DNA from: Fratercula arctica
Lineage: Eukaryota > Chordata > Aves > Charadriiformes > Alcidae
Length of the DNA stretch: 64,000 nucleotides
Direction: 5' to 3'
Assembly (NCBI GenBank): GCA_947846985.1
Contig: CANTUZ010000007.1
Coordinates: forward strand, 30,818,355 to 30,882,354
The translations under genes and the position numbers were made by a program. The notes beneath the pieces are model-generated. The model worked only from the letters and a program-made list of their open reading frames with translations. It did no database searches and was not told where the DNA came from. This document shows, in pieces, positions 23,711-35,740 of this stretch. Numbering within the stretch: the stretch's first letter is position 1; each line of letters opens with the position of its first letter.

Positions 23711-26594
23711 TACTTTTTGTCCCATTGGGAACAAAACCATGAACTGAAAAAAGTACATTTATTTTATTACTTTGCTGTCTGTGGTGCTGTTTATGGAATG
23801 TTCGAATCAAAGTATTGATTATAGCGATATTTGTGATTTTGGTGAGAGAGGTAGCGGTAAATGTATGACAGAAATGTGTCTACAGCACAAGTGTGTGAAC
23901 ACATTTTGGGGCAACAAGGGAGAAACAGGAGAGAGAATCTGGAAACTCTTACAGTGAATTCAAGAAGGTTGATTATTACTACCTTTTCAAACAAAAGTAA
24001 TCAAGTAGCAGATTAGTTATATTCTATTTTTTTTAAAAAAAGACATTTTAATGTTGTATTTTCATACTTTTATCAGTATTATTCTATCCTACTTCTGTAC
24101 TGATATTCTGGACTGCCACCTTGTTTTACAAGACCTGTGTTTTTTGTTTTCTTTCTCATGGTGAGCTTTATGCTTTTATATTGTTCAAATATATAGCCAT
24201 GAAACAATGTTCAAGTCAGTTGGTTGCGTATAAACAACTGGTATTCAGAGGGATGACATCTGCTATGAGTTCCAAGATTTGCAATTGTTTTGTTTCAAAG
24301 TCAGCGTTCCCAAACTCTCTCAAGAACAATGTTTGGGAATTCGTTTTGTAGGTTGTTTTGCACATTGCTTGCTTTTTCTTATTGAGATGCAGTTTTCCTT
24401 GTAGATCTAAATAGCCTACTAATAATTTGTGTGTCTTGTAATTGGTTCTATATTCTGTAGAAAGATTTACTGTTGTTACAGTGTAATGCAATTATTAATT
24501 GTTATGTTTGCTAATCTTTGTCAGTCTTGCATTTGGTTGCCTTCATATTTCTGAAATAATTTCTTTTGCAGAACATGTACTGTATTTGAAAATATGACCT
24601 CTTGAGTAGGGCTGGCTTCCCCTTTCACGATAATTAACATTCAATGATACATTCCTGAATGGACAGTGTACAAGGTATATAGTGGTGAATGAACAATTCT
24701 GGTTTCCCTGCTGTACTCAGAAAGATCAACTATGTAATTAATGTGCTCAAGTAGCTGTGGTCTAAGGTAAGAAAAGTCAATCCAAACGTATTAATAGCTT
24801 CAACTTCAATTAATTTTCATCAGAACTGTCATATACCCCCCCAGTGGCCCAAATACTATTGGAAGATGGCTGTCTGTGTATTTTTTTAATGAGTTGACCA
24901 GATTGAGAAATAAAAGGTGAGCGTAACATACAGAAATCTTTAGAAAAATATAATCAGACTATTTTCCCCATGCTATATCTCATCATTTTGTACTTAGTAT
25001 AGGTGTCAGCCACTGCTCAAAATGACAACAAAAAAGTATGAAGGTGACAATATTCAGTTTTGTTTGTACTGTAGATTTTTTTGGCAAATTATTTTCCTGG
25101 CAATCTGTTAGCAAGCAGTGTGTCAGATCTGTTGGATACTTTTGCTCAGAAAGTGTAGACTGTGTTAGTGCTCGACATACTATGCATCATCAAGTGACTT
25201 GCTTCTAATGGAAAAAAATATAGGACAAGAAAAGTCCAATTTTGTATTGCTTTCTACTTAACTCCCTCAGAAAGGTAGATGCCTTTTTTTGGACAAAAGA
25301 ATTTTCTGTCTTTATCTGTCCAGCTTCATCATGGTCTTTGGACTTCTTCACTGTTGAATTGCAACTAATTCTGCATAGTATGGGAAGTCCAACTTAGTGA
25401 ATATCAAACCTAAAGTATGATGTGTACTAACTTCTCTTTCCTAGCAGTAATTAGCCATACGTTTGAACCTGATCTTCCCCATTCTCTGACCATCTCTTTC
25501 CTTAATTTGACTGCTTACCAGCTGGGAGGCATGTGAGATACCTTGCAATCCACTGGTGTGTCTCTCTGACTTCAGAGAAAGGTCTGAGATGTGAGAATGT
25601 AAAACTATATTTACTGTAGCCTGTACAGCTCAAAACAGAATAAATTAGTTTTGGTATGAGTATTTCATGACAGTCTAATCAAAAGTAAAACAGAAATATT
25701 GCCAAGGGAAATAGTCTGCCATGTAACATCAAAACGATGGCATACATGGTCTTACTTTCTGTTCCTTATTTTTATTCATATTGAACACCACTGATTCCAG
25801 ACAAAATCTGGGATGCAGTAAGTGCATTGTACTGCAACTTCATACAAGGACAGTCCTATTGAATGAAGTATGTTTATTTTTTATGCCATCTTAAGCATGT
25901 GTTGTCTGAAGGATGGGAATGTTTTAAAAAAATTGGCTGCAACTGCATGGGCATTTTTGTTCACACAGCAGTGCAATTTGAAGCAAATCTCCCAGTTGCT
26001 TGATTTACTGCACATTATTTTAACTCATAACTATGAAGATTCAGAGTCGTGAAGTTCAAAGCCAGCACCAGTGTTGAGAAACCTGTTGAAAGAACTTAAT
26101 TGAAAAAAGACCTAATTGCAGTGTAACATAACATTGTATTCACTCTTAAAATGTACATATATATTTAAAACACAGAGATTTTAGGGCTGCTGTATTAAAG
26201 AACCACTTCTCACTCTTCCAACATGAAGGTTTGGGGCTGAGCTTCCCCTAGAGCTCTTTGAATGGAAGGGGTTTGGTGGAAGGAGAAGAGATGAAGCAAT
26301 ATTTAAGGGACAGGTCTAAGTTAGAAATGTTTCATTGTTCTAAATGAAAAATCAGTGTGCTTATGATTGAGACTAATTTAAAGGTACTCTGCAGTATCCA
26401 GGCTTCTGTAGTAAATTATCAGATCCAGAAAGTACTGTCAATGCAAAAAAAAAAAGCCTCTCAAAAAACACTAAGATGTAGCTAAGATGAAAAGAGAAAA
26501 GGTGGGATATTTATGTGAAAGGCTGGCACACATTCAGTAATACTTATTCCTGTGTATTTGCAGCTGCCATTTGACTTATGAAGAATAATAAATA

Positions 26595-26894
26595 ATGGGT
26601 ATCATTTCAGTCTTTTTTCTTCTCTCAGCTGGTGCATGTCAGAGGTGTATAGACTTCCAGTGTAAAAGGTGTTGTTTTGTGTTGAGGCGCTTGTCTAAGT
26701 CCTCTTCTGCTTCCCAGCCCTCAACTGGTCACCATTGCTCCAATTCAGACCTGTCTGGGTGGACTGGGGAGTGTGGTGAACAGTGTTCACTCAGCAGTGG
26801 ACATCCCAGAGCACGGGTCTCTGCTGTAACACAGACTGGAAACTTCTTTCTTCTTCTGTTAGTCAAGGTTACTGTGTTTAAAAGCAGGTTATAG
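26595..26894 (+). other. 99-codon open frame, secretory-like N-terminus, doubtful gene
   Basis: The ATG has A at -3 and G at +4, a good vertebrate initiation context. The first 14 residues (MGIISVFFLLSAGA) are hydrophobic and end in a plausible signal-peptidase site. They are followed at once by a Cys cluster (CQRC, then CKRCC) and more Cys near residues 48, 59 and 63. The spacing does not fit the beta-defensin six-Cys pattern. A strong acceptor-like CTTCTCTCAG lies at about 26619-26628, inside the frame, which argues against a simple intronless gene. No TATA box, CpG island or retrocopy hallmark was seen. Chance is likely. Confidence 0.12.
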
Positions 26895-27069
26895 ATGATA
26901 TGCAATAGTCTTTCCATTTCAGAGCTATCAGCCAGGGAGATGTGCTTCATTAGTCTCAATAATTATCAGAAATAATGATGAAAAATAATCAGCAAGGCAA
27001 AAGGAAAGGGACCCATCCTGCCTCCAACCTTGCTGTCAGTGGTCATTAGACGGTTCTCCCAGAAAGAAA

Positions 27070-27121
27070 AGCTTAATTCTTGGTTTATATCTGTTAGCTT
27101 AATTCTTGGTTTATGTCTCGT
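27070..27121. repeat. 26-bp tandem duplication
   Basis: Two adjacent copies share AGCTTAATTCTTGGTTTAT (27070-27088 and 27096-27114) and diverge slightly in the last bases. It is a recent local duplication. Confidence 0.92.
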
Positions 27122-27740
27122 GGCTCTAGTTCTCTGTTGTCGCAGTATATCCAAATGCTTAGAAGAAAGGAAATAAGCAAGAGTAAGAGAAAACTTATTT
27201 TTATATAAGCACGATCTTTCTTCACTAGTGCCAGATGGATTATCTCAATAATGTGATAAAGTGAGAGAGCTGAATTGCTGCACTGCATTTTCATGATACA
27301 AAGCCCACCTATGTTAAATCACACGTGGGTTCAAACACAGGGAGCTTTAAGCTAAATGAATGAATCCTTTTGGTGCAACAAATGAAAGAAAATGTTCTAG
27401 CTCACTAATTAAGATATATTATACCAACTTTTGATATTTAAAAAATATAACATAATAAAACCTACAGTGGATATATATGCTTTTCACCTGTACATTAAAT
27501 GTATTTCTGTCAATCTCTGTTGATCTTTCCTTTGTTATCAGAACATACATGATGTACTTGCGTAACAGATCTCATCCAGTCTGTGAAATGGGAGAAAGAT
27601 TCTTGTTTTATCCTAGGTTTAAATTTGAGATGTTTTAAATGTCTTCAGTCTGTGCTCTGCTAATGTAAACATACTCAATCCATGAAGGCAATTTGATCTA
27701 AAGTCATAGAATGTAGGATTATTTAGTGGTTTTTCTTGCC

Positions 27741-27773
27741 TTTTTTTTTGTTTTGTTTTGTTTTGGTTTTTTT
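27741..27773. repeat. GTTTT microsatellite
   Basis: T9, then several GTTTT units, then GG and T7. It is a pentanucleotide simple repeat of low purity. Confidence 0.9.
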
Positions 27774-29639
27774 GTATGTGTGTGTTGGTGCTGTTCCATA
27801 TTACGAATTGATACATTCAGCCAGAGCATCATTCAGAAGTCCTGTTATGGAAGAAATAGATTATTTACCTCATAACCTTTCTGTTTTTCCAGGAGTTCTA
27901 AATTAGGTCCCTTGGATCACTCTTCAAGGTCAGTGGCTTTTTCATTAAGTGCAGAGAGCCTTAGCTTCTGGGTTACTTAACTTCCCTATGCTCTGGGCCA
28001 CTGGTTTTAGTCTTAGTTCACTTTCATTTTTGGATTTGGCCAAAGTTAATATAACAAGCTGTATGTGTTACCAGCCTTTTCATTTCCCTCCCCTCTTTCT
28101 TTTTTAATATGAGAGCTCATCCTTTCAGTCTGACTGATCACCTGCATGATTGCTGGACTATTAAGCCCAAACTCTGTCATTAGCTTTCAGTAGGTCAAGA
28201 GCATGGGTTGCACGGCAGGCAGAGTGCAAAGACTGCAAAATATGATTTTTTTTTTTAACATTCTTTTTGATATTGCCATTTATATCTGTTAATACAAAAA
28301 GGACAGGTCTCTAATGTTGCTCTTTAAAATACAACCGACACCATTAAAGATCTCTAAGCTCTTAGTTTGGTAACTTGATAAGAAATGGGTATCAAGAAAA
28401 GAATATTGATGTGTATATAAACTAAATTTATAGAAAACATAATTTCTAGTTTTCTGCCAGCCATATGCCAAGTAAGGAACTTCTGTAAATCTGAAAAAAT
28501 GGTATTTGCTGCAAATTCTCGTGATAAATACCTGAGCTTCTTTAGCATCTCTTATCTCAGCTTTTATTTTTAAATTTGAATTGTGTCCTTCAGTTCCCCT
28601 GCATGGTAGGTCACAGTTATTATTTCTTCTAAAACAAGTGAAGAAGCTCAAGAAAACACATTATTTTCCTCAATAATATGTGTTGAATAAATGACAGAAG
28701 CAGAAATAATGTCCTGCTGTTCTAACTGTTATACCGTTATATTTTGTGGCTTGTAATACCATGGGAAGGAAGATCAACACTTTGTCAGAGTGACTAAGCA
28801 GTTGGAGGTGCTCTGTTAATGTTGAAATCTCTCAGAGGATTTGGTTTCACTTGACGATTACATTCAATTAGAAAACACCCCTAAGTGACTTCTCAAGGTT
28901 GTGGTTTAACTTGGTGTGATTTCCATGTCAAGAAAACCCCTGGAGGAGATATTATTAATTGTACTCTTCACAGCATTTCTTAAGGAGCAGCCAAGGTCAG
29001 TGCCATTTTCCCAGGCATCCTGCAGATGAGTGACCAGGAACTTCTTCAATTGAAATAGTTTAGGTTCTAAATGGGCAAGTAAAAAAAAAAATCACTGCAG
29101 AAAATGTCATTTTATTGATGTAAGGATAGAGTGAGAGAGGAGGTTCTCTAAAGAGAAATACAGGGTGATACCAAGAACAAGATTTTTGGGTGAAGTGCTG
29201 ATTGTTCTTCCTTTGGCATGTCACAATTCTTGTTTTGATGGAAATGTCGATACCATGTGCAATGGTCCCTCATACTGTTCTTGCTCTGTCTGGTCTTTTT
29301 GTTGTGGACTCTTCAGCCTCCTTGTACTCATTTTTTCAAAATTAAATGCCTTGCTGGTAATGTGATGGAAAGCGCTTCAAGGCGACAAATGTTCACAGAA
29401 AGACCTACTGTCAAGTCCTAGCCATTTTTTTTCTTTTTCTTTTTTTAAATGAGATCAGGTTGCAGAGAGATAATATCAAATGTGAATAATAAAGAACAAA
29501 ATACAATTTTGGGAGAGACATCTTAGGATAGTGTACCTCTGCCTTGTTGCTTGCCAGTATTCTGTAGTGTCTTAAATCTAATTTTCAAAGCCTCTTATTC
29601 TAACAGGAAGGAAAGAGACACTGCTTAGTTCTATAAGTC

Positions 29640-31440
29640 ATCTTCAGAGCTGGCAGATCTTTAAGGATGTTTTTCATAGAGCGCAAGAGCTCTCAATTGC
29701 GATGTGTAAGAAATCAGTAAAGGAGGGCAAGAGACCAGCATGGCTGAGTCAAGACCTGCTGGTCAAACTAAAGGGCAAGAAAGAGGTACACAGGCAGTGG
29801 AAGCAGGGACAGGTATCCTGGGAAGAGTATAGGGACACTGCCTGGTTTTGTAGGGATGGGGCCAGGAAGGCCAAGGTGCAGCTGGACCTGAACTTGGCAA
29901 GGGATGCAAAGAATAGTAAGGGCTTCTACATGTGTGTCAGCCAGACAAGGAAAGTCAAAGAAAGCATACCTGATGAGCAAGACTGACAAACTGGTAACAA
30001 CAGATGAGAAGGCTGAGGTACTCAACAACTTATTTCCCTCAGTCTTCATTGGCAACCTCTCTCTCCCACACACCTCTCGATTGGATGAATCGCAAGGCAG
30101 GGACTGGAGGAGCAAAGTCCCTCTAAGAAAAGATCAGGTTCGTGAGCACCTGAGGAACCAGGACATACAGAAATCTATGGGACCTGATAAGATGCATCCC
30201 AGACTCCTGATGGAATTGGCTGATGTAGCTGCCAGGCCACTCTCCGTGATATTTGAGAAGTCATGTCAGTCAGGTGAAGTCCCCAGTGACTGGAAAAAGG
30301 GAAACATTGCATCAATTTTTGAAAAGGGTAGAAAGGAGGACCCTGGGAACTACCAACCTGTCAGCCTCACCTCTGTGCCTGGGAAGATCATGGAACAGAT
30401 CCTCCTAGAAGCTATGCTAAGGCATGTGGAGGACAGAGAGGTGACTCGAGACAGCCAGCGTGGCTTCACCAAGGGCAAGTTCTCCCTCACCAACCTAGTG
30501 GCCTTCTACAATAGAGTGACTACATCAGTGGACAAGGGAAGAGCTATGGCTGTCATCAATCTGGACTTCTATAAGGCCTTTGACACGGTTCCCTGTGACA
30601 TCCTTCTCTCTAAAGGAGAGATATGGATTTGATAGGTGGACTGTTTGGTGGATAAGGAAGCGGCTGGATCGTTGCATCCAGAAGGTAACAAGGCCAAGTG
30701 CAGGGTCCTGCACTGGGGTCAGGGCATTTCCTGGTATCTATATAGACTGTGGGATGAAGGGATTGAGAGCAACCTTGCCGAGAAGGACTAGGGGGTACTG
30801 GTGGGTGAAAAGATGGACATGAGCTGACAAGGCCAACCATATCCTGGGCTGCATCAAAAGAAGTGTGGCCAGCAGGTTGAGGGAGGGGATTCTGCCCCTC
30901 TACTTGGCCATGGTGAGACCTCACCTGGAGTATTGTGTCCAGCTCTAGGGCTGGCAAGATAAGAAGGACATGGACCTGTTGGAGCAGGTCCAGAGAAGAG
31001 CCACAAAAATGATCAGAGGGCTGGAGCACCTCTCCTGTGAGGAGAGGCTGAGAGAGTTGGGGTTGTTCAGCCTGGAGAAGAGAAGGCTCCAGGGAGACCT
31101 TATTGCGGCCTTTCAGTACTTAAAGCGGGGCTTATAAGAAAGATACAGACAAACTTTTTAGCAGGGCCTGTTGTGATAGGACAAGGGGTAATGGCTTTAA
31201 AATAAAAGAGGGAAGATTTGGACTAGATAGAAGGAAGAATGTTTTTACAATGAGGGCGGTGAAACACTGACCCAGGTTGCCCAGAGAGGTGGTAGATTCC
31301 CCATCCCTTGAAATGTTCAAGGTCAGGCTGTATGGGGCTCTGAGCAACCTGATCTAGCTGCAGATGTCCTGTGCTTATTGCAGGGAGGTTGGACTAAACA
31401 ATCTTTAAAGGTCCCTTCTGACCAAACTATTCTATTCATT
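29640..31440 (+). mobile_element. CR1 LINE, 5'-truncated and internally deleted
   Basis: This is the largest mobile element of the window. It begins about 29640, inside the ORF2 region between endonuclease and reverse transcriptase. It ends at about 31440 with the CR1 3' tail: GGTTGGACTAAACAATC, GTCCCTTCTGACC, then ATTCTATTCATT, a worn ATTCTATG terminal repeat. About 1.8 kb remains of a typical 4.5-kb element. ORF1, the 5' UTR and the endonuclease are absent, as is usual after incomplete reverse transcription. A second loss is internal: at about 30687 the sequence jumps from the middle of the reverse transcriptase to a point much nearer the C-terminus. The left boundary is approximate because no target duplication is visible. 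Confidence 0.95.
29648..31357 (+). pseudogene. CR1 ORF2 (reverse transcriptase) remnant, broken
   Basis: In life this polyprotein nicks DNA and copies CR1 RNA into the nick. The remnant starts in frame at about 29648 (SWQIFKDVF). It runs through the linker (KGKKEVHRQWKQGQVSWEEY) and continues into the reverse transcriptase after a frameshift between about 29945 and 29975. There [15 protein letters not shown] and [11 protein letters not shown] (motif A with its Asp) are readable in the 29904-30632 frame. Another frameshift at about 30605 continues as [17 protein letters not shown]. At about 30687 an internal deletion removes the region that carries motif C (the Asp-Asp pair). The tail then shows a TAG at 30789-30791 where the family has Leu, a short deletion near 30827, a TAG for Trp near 30947, and the natural end TAG at 31355-31357. 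Frames on the opposite strand here are shadows. It cannot encode an active enzyme. Confidence 0.92.
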
Positions 31441-33608
31441 GTCATTTTATTTCTTTTCCAATACTGAACAACTTTCCAAGCAGCTGAAACAAGAGAAACA
31501 AGTGAGTCAAATGTTCAGATTAGCCTGTAAACTGCAGGGAGCCATGTAAAGAACCAGATTTTATTTGCTTTGTTTTTATGCTTCCTTCTCTAAGTGCCCA
31601 CTTGCCACTCTCGGAAGCAAGAGTCTCTTCAAGAGATCTTCCCTCTGATCTGGTCTTACATTCAACTTTACTGATGTTCATTCGCCATCAACAATATCAG
31701 ACAGTTAATGTGAATACTCCATTTAATTGGACTGTAGGTGGCTGATATTGAACTTAAAGATAGTGCTTTAGTTCAGCAAGGAAATAGAAAATACATTTCA
31801 GGTGCTTGCTTAGAAGAAAAAACTATAAGTATCCATCCTACAGTACTTAATCAAGTTTTCCCTTTCTTTATTGAAATGTGCTATGAAAAATAGTGATCCT
31901 TAAATGTCAGTCAAAAAGCAAAGAAAAATTTTTGGAGATCAAGTTACACATTTTTCGTAAGTATCAGTTGAGAATAGCTGGAGATACAGTAAGAGTATAT
32001 TTTCAACATAAGAGAGCCAAATGTAAATTATTTACATAAGAGCAATTTTTAATGTTCAGATTTATGTGGTAATGGAAATTTTCCCTAGTTATTTTCCCCC
32101 GGTATGCCTTCTACAGCGCCTAGTTCTTTGCGTCTTTAGTGTAACTGTATGACCTTGGCCTTGCAGTCCGTGCATTTGGTTCACTGCTAATATGCAACTA
32201 TGAATAGGTATAACTATAATATATCCAAAATATATCCAAAACTGGAAAAAAATTGTAATGTATGAAGTTATGCACATTATCCCAGGTTTAGGTAGAATAC
32301 TTCTGCACCTGATAGTTTTATTTAGTTTGTTAGAAACAAAACTCAGTCCTGTGTCATTGAGACTAGATTTCAGAACGTGCTTCAGTACACATAGTTAAGT
32401 AGTTCAAGATCAAAGCTGTGCCTTAACAGAATGCAGAATAATTTATTTATTAAAAATTACCATATTTTAAACCAATCAACAATTTGGGGTTTCCACACAG
32501 ATTAAACTTATTTTTGCAATTAAAACTAATTTTCTTAGACAAAAATGGCCTAAGAGCACCATCTTCTGACAAGCTGTAATTTCTGCAGTAACCTTGAAAA
32601 GGACTTTTAATCTTTTGCATACGTGTTTTGGTTGCTGTCACAAATAAAATAGAGATTCTAGGGGAAACAAATGTAAGTGTAGTCCCATGTATCCTAACAT
32701 AAGACGTTGGCTGAGAGTCCTGAGCAGCCACTTACTCTCCAATATCTTCTTTTCACTTAAAACAGTGAGAGAATTTCATTCAACTGTAATTGTGCCTCAA
32801 ATTGTTGTTGAAAGGTTTGCTGCAAAAACATTTCAAAGGTATATTCCTGTCAAATATTTGGAAAGAGGTAATTTATATATAATTTGAACAGTAGACAGTT
32901 CTACTAACTTCAGATGTCTTGTAATATTACTGTGAGAGTAGAAATATTATATATGTCCCATTTTCTTACCCAGTGTTGCTGTATTTGTACAACAAAAATT
33001 GCTGTCAGTTTTGTAGTGAAGTGCACAAAATAAATGAATATTGATCATTTTAATATATTTGTGATCCATCTAGGGTAACAATGGTATTAGGTCATTTTAT
33101 TTTGGCAGTAGTGCTTTTATTCATTTTGCCTTATGTTGTCTATCAGCTCATGCACCTGATTACTTACCACAAAAGCACAGGTTACCACACAGGAGCAGTA
33201 CTGAGGTGACTGCATGTTCCCAGCCATCAAAAAACACAAGGTGACTTACCTTACCCCACAAGAAACAGGTTACAAAAAATTACCTCGCACTTGCCATTGG
33301 ATACGAGAGCATATATGGACTGTAGTATGGATTAGCTTATCCACAGGAGTTATGCCATGGAATGCTGATTTCAGGTTTGATGTATCACAGATATTTTTCA
33401 ATACACAACACAGTCAAACATTAGGATGTGGAGCATTAGGCATATTGTACTGATTTGTGCTGGTAGTGAGATCATTTATGTCACTGCTATTTCCATTGAG
33501 GGCCAAGCTTCATTGGAATAGGCAACAGAGAGCTGAGCCTGTGCTCTTGGGATAGAGCAGGTTCAGAGAAGAGGCAGATATCAAAGGGAGAAGAAAGATT
33601 CATCTCCT

Positions 33609-33640
33609 CAAAAAAAAATATAAAAAAAATCAAAAAGCCA
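33609..33640. repeat. A-rich tract
   Basis: A9 TAT A8 TC A5: low-complexity sequence about 75 bp before the AAAAT microsatellite. Confidence 0.8.
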
Positions 33641-33714
33641 GGAAAATCTTATTGTTCTTGCTTATGCACTCATTCCAGGCTTATGACTGGAATGTACAAA
33701 AATACTAGGTTCTT

Positions 33715-33744
33715 AAAAAAATAAAATAAAATAAAATAAAAAGA
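33715..33744. repeat. AAAAT microsatellite
   Basis: Four to five units of AAAAT flanked by longer A runs. A CAAAA-rich stretch follows to about 33775. Confidence 0.92.
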
Positions 33745-35224
33745 CAAAAAACCAATCACAAAACCAACAAAAACATCCCAAATGCAAAACAAGTTCCCCA
33801 AAATTTTCAGGTTCCTAATCCTCCATTTTGCCATAACTCATAGTTTCTTCTTTCTGGTTCTCGGAACAGGTTTGTTGCTGCTATGCAGCAACGCAAGTTT
33901 TTTTTACTGCCTGCTCCTCCTTGGCTTGTTCCTCACAGTAAATACCCTGAAGGTATATGGACTTCTGACCTCAGCTTCTGATTGCTCCCCTCTTTTACTT
34001 TGAAATTGACATACCAATTGTTCTCCTTGTTTAACTCTCAAAATGACAACTCACCATTCTTGATATTACTGGTTCTTGGGTTTGGTTCACCTTGAATTCA
34101 ATTCCAGTCTTATTTCTTGAAACTCAAGCTCAATCTTTCTGTCAGATCTCATATTTCCCAGTCAGAATCCACTCATAATGTATAATCTCAATCGTCGCTT
34201 ATGCATGTGGTTACAGATGTTACAAAATTCATATTTTTCAAGTTTGAGTTCAATTTTAGTTGCAGTAAGCAGTAATATTCTATGGAAGCTGCTTTACAGA
34301 TGTTAAAAGGTAAGGGATTTAGACTTTGGAAAGTTTGTTTACCTGCTTTGCTAAAACAAGGAGGCTTAATTTGACATAGTAAACTCCTGGAATGTAAATG
34401 TCATTTAGAAATATTAGATGCACTTTTGCTGGTAGAAATAGATATAGCTATAATGAATGTTTGACAAGTTCTGATAGAGAATCATCCAACTCCTCGAAAA
34501 AAGTGATAATAAACACAGTACTGAAGCAATTTATGGAACAGCAACTTTGCATCTCAAGGGAGCATGCTATATTTCATATTATTCCAAGTAATTTGTGAAC
34601 ATACACATTTATATTAGAAACCTGCAAGGTATCTTTTTAGGTAATGACTGTTTTCATATGTATTCATGAGTTTTTAGATAGATAACTAATCCCTGTACTC
34701 ATAATGAATTACGTATCCACACATTTAAATGTTAGTTGTATCACCACTGTCTTAATGAGGAAATATATGCTCTACGCAGCTGTAGTGCCTAGAAGCTTGT
34801 AGCAGGAATAACTGAAAATATTCAAAGTCTGTCATGGTGAAATGAGCGTGGTACTTAGGGATTGTGTTCACATAATCTTACATGTTAATGAGAATAAGGA
34901 AAAATTTCCAGTCCTAGATTAGTATTTGAAGCAGTTTCAGACTAAAAGTTTGGAGGAAAGTGGAAATGGAAATTTGTTATCATTACTATTGTGGTGCTTG
35001 TACTCCAACATTACCATATCTCTAAGGTCTGACATGCTGGAGCAGGGCTTACATACATAGACCCTTAGAGCTCTAAAAAAATATAGCAGTAAAACCCTAG
35101 TATTTTAATAAACAGAAAAGTTTAGAAATATTTTCAAATCATTGCATTACAACTTGAAGACAGTAATGCCTTACTGTTGCAGCTGTGTACTTTGCAAAGG
35201 TATTGATTTATAGTATTGATTTTA

Positions 35225-35255
35225 CTTCCAGAAAAAAGTATTGTACTTCTGGAAG
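35225..35255. repeat. Inverted repeat with bulge
   Basis: CTTCCAG (35225-35231) pairs with CTGGAAG (35249-35255), and the inner AAGTA pairs with TACTT around a TTG loop, leaving a bulge of four A on one side. A 12-bp interrupted stem results. Confidence 0.8.
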
Positions 35256-35704
35256 AAAGCAGTGTGACATTTGTAAGTGCACTCCATTTTCATATATACA
35301 TACCAAGGGAGGAGTGTTCTGGTTATAGAAGTCAATTCAGTTCCAGCTATCTGTCAATCAACTTACAAATATTTCTGTTATATTTTGAGCGGTCAAAAGT
35401 TAGGTAGTATGTCGCATTTAATTTTAGAAGGGTATTCAGAAAAAAATATTGATGACCATCTGAGTAACATTGTAGTTTTTTTCTTGTGTATGTTACAAAA
35501 ATCTATAACTCTGAGAAACATTTACTAAAGTTGGCATAAGTCTCAGAATGACTGGTATGAACTCAAACTAGAAAATTTGATTACTCATCAGACTGTGGAA
35601 TAAGATTTTTCGACAGTAGAAACTCTGGAACATTTTTCTTTATTTTTCTTTATTTCCTCTTTATTTAAACTGCATCATCTAACAATAATTAGAACCAATA
35701 AAAC

Positions 35705-35740
35705 TCTGTCTTATTGATTTGTAAGTCTGTCTTACTGATT
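35705..35740. repeat. 15-bp direct repeat, 21-bp period
   Basis: TCTGTCTTATTGATT (35705-35719) and TCTGTCTTACTGATT (35726-35740) differ at one base. It is a local duplication. Confidence 0.88.

Larger units (their letters stand above)
22502..29639. other. AT-rich unique sequence, no gene seen
   Basis: Contains an AT/GT alternating tract (23656-23710), a 9-bp stem hairpin (24307-24339), a 99-codon frame with a hydrophobic N-terminus (26595-26894, listed separately), a 26-bp tandem duplication (27070-27121) and a GTTTT tract (27741-27773). Other frames are short and unsupported. Confidence 0.55.

Noticed and set aside
23800..23830. GTTCGAATC-like tRNA B-box
   Set aside because: No matching A-box, acceptor stem or anticodon arm could be built around it.
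30610..31029. 139-codon minus-strand frame
   Set aside because: It is the antisense shadow of the CR1 ORF2 remnant, which explains the sequence fully on the plus strand.
33782..34003. 73-codon hydrophobic frame resembling a membrane protein
   Set aside because: T-rich DNA encodes Leu and Phe by default. No charged-loop pattern or supporting context was found.
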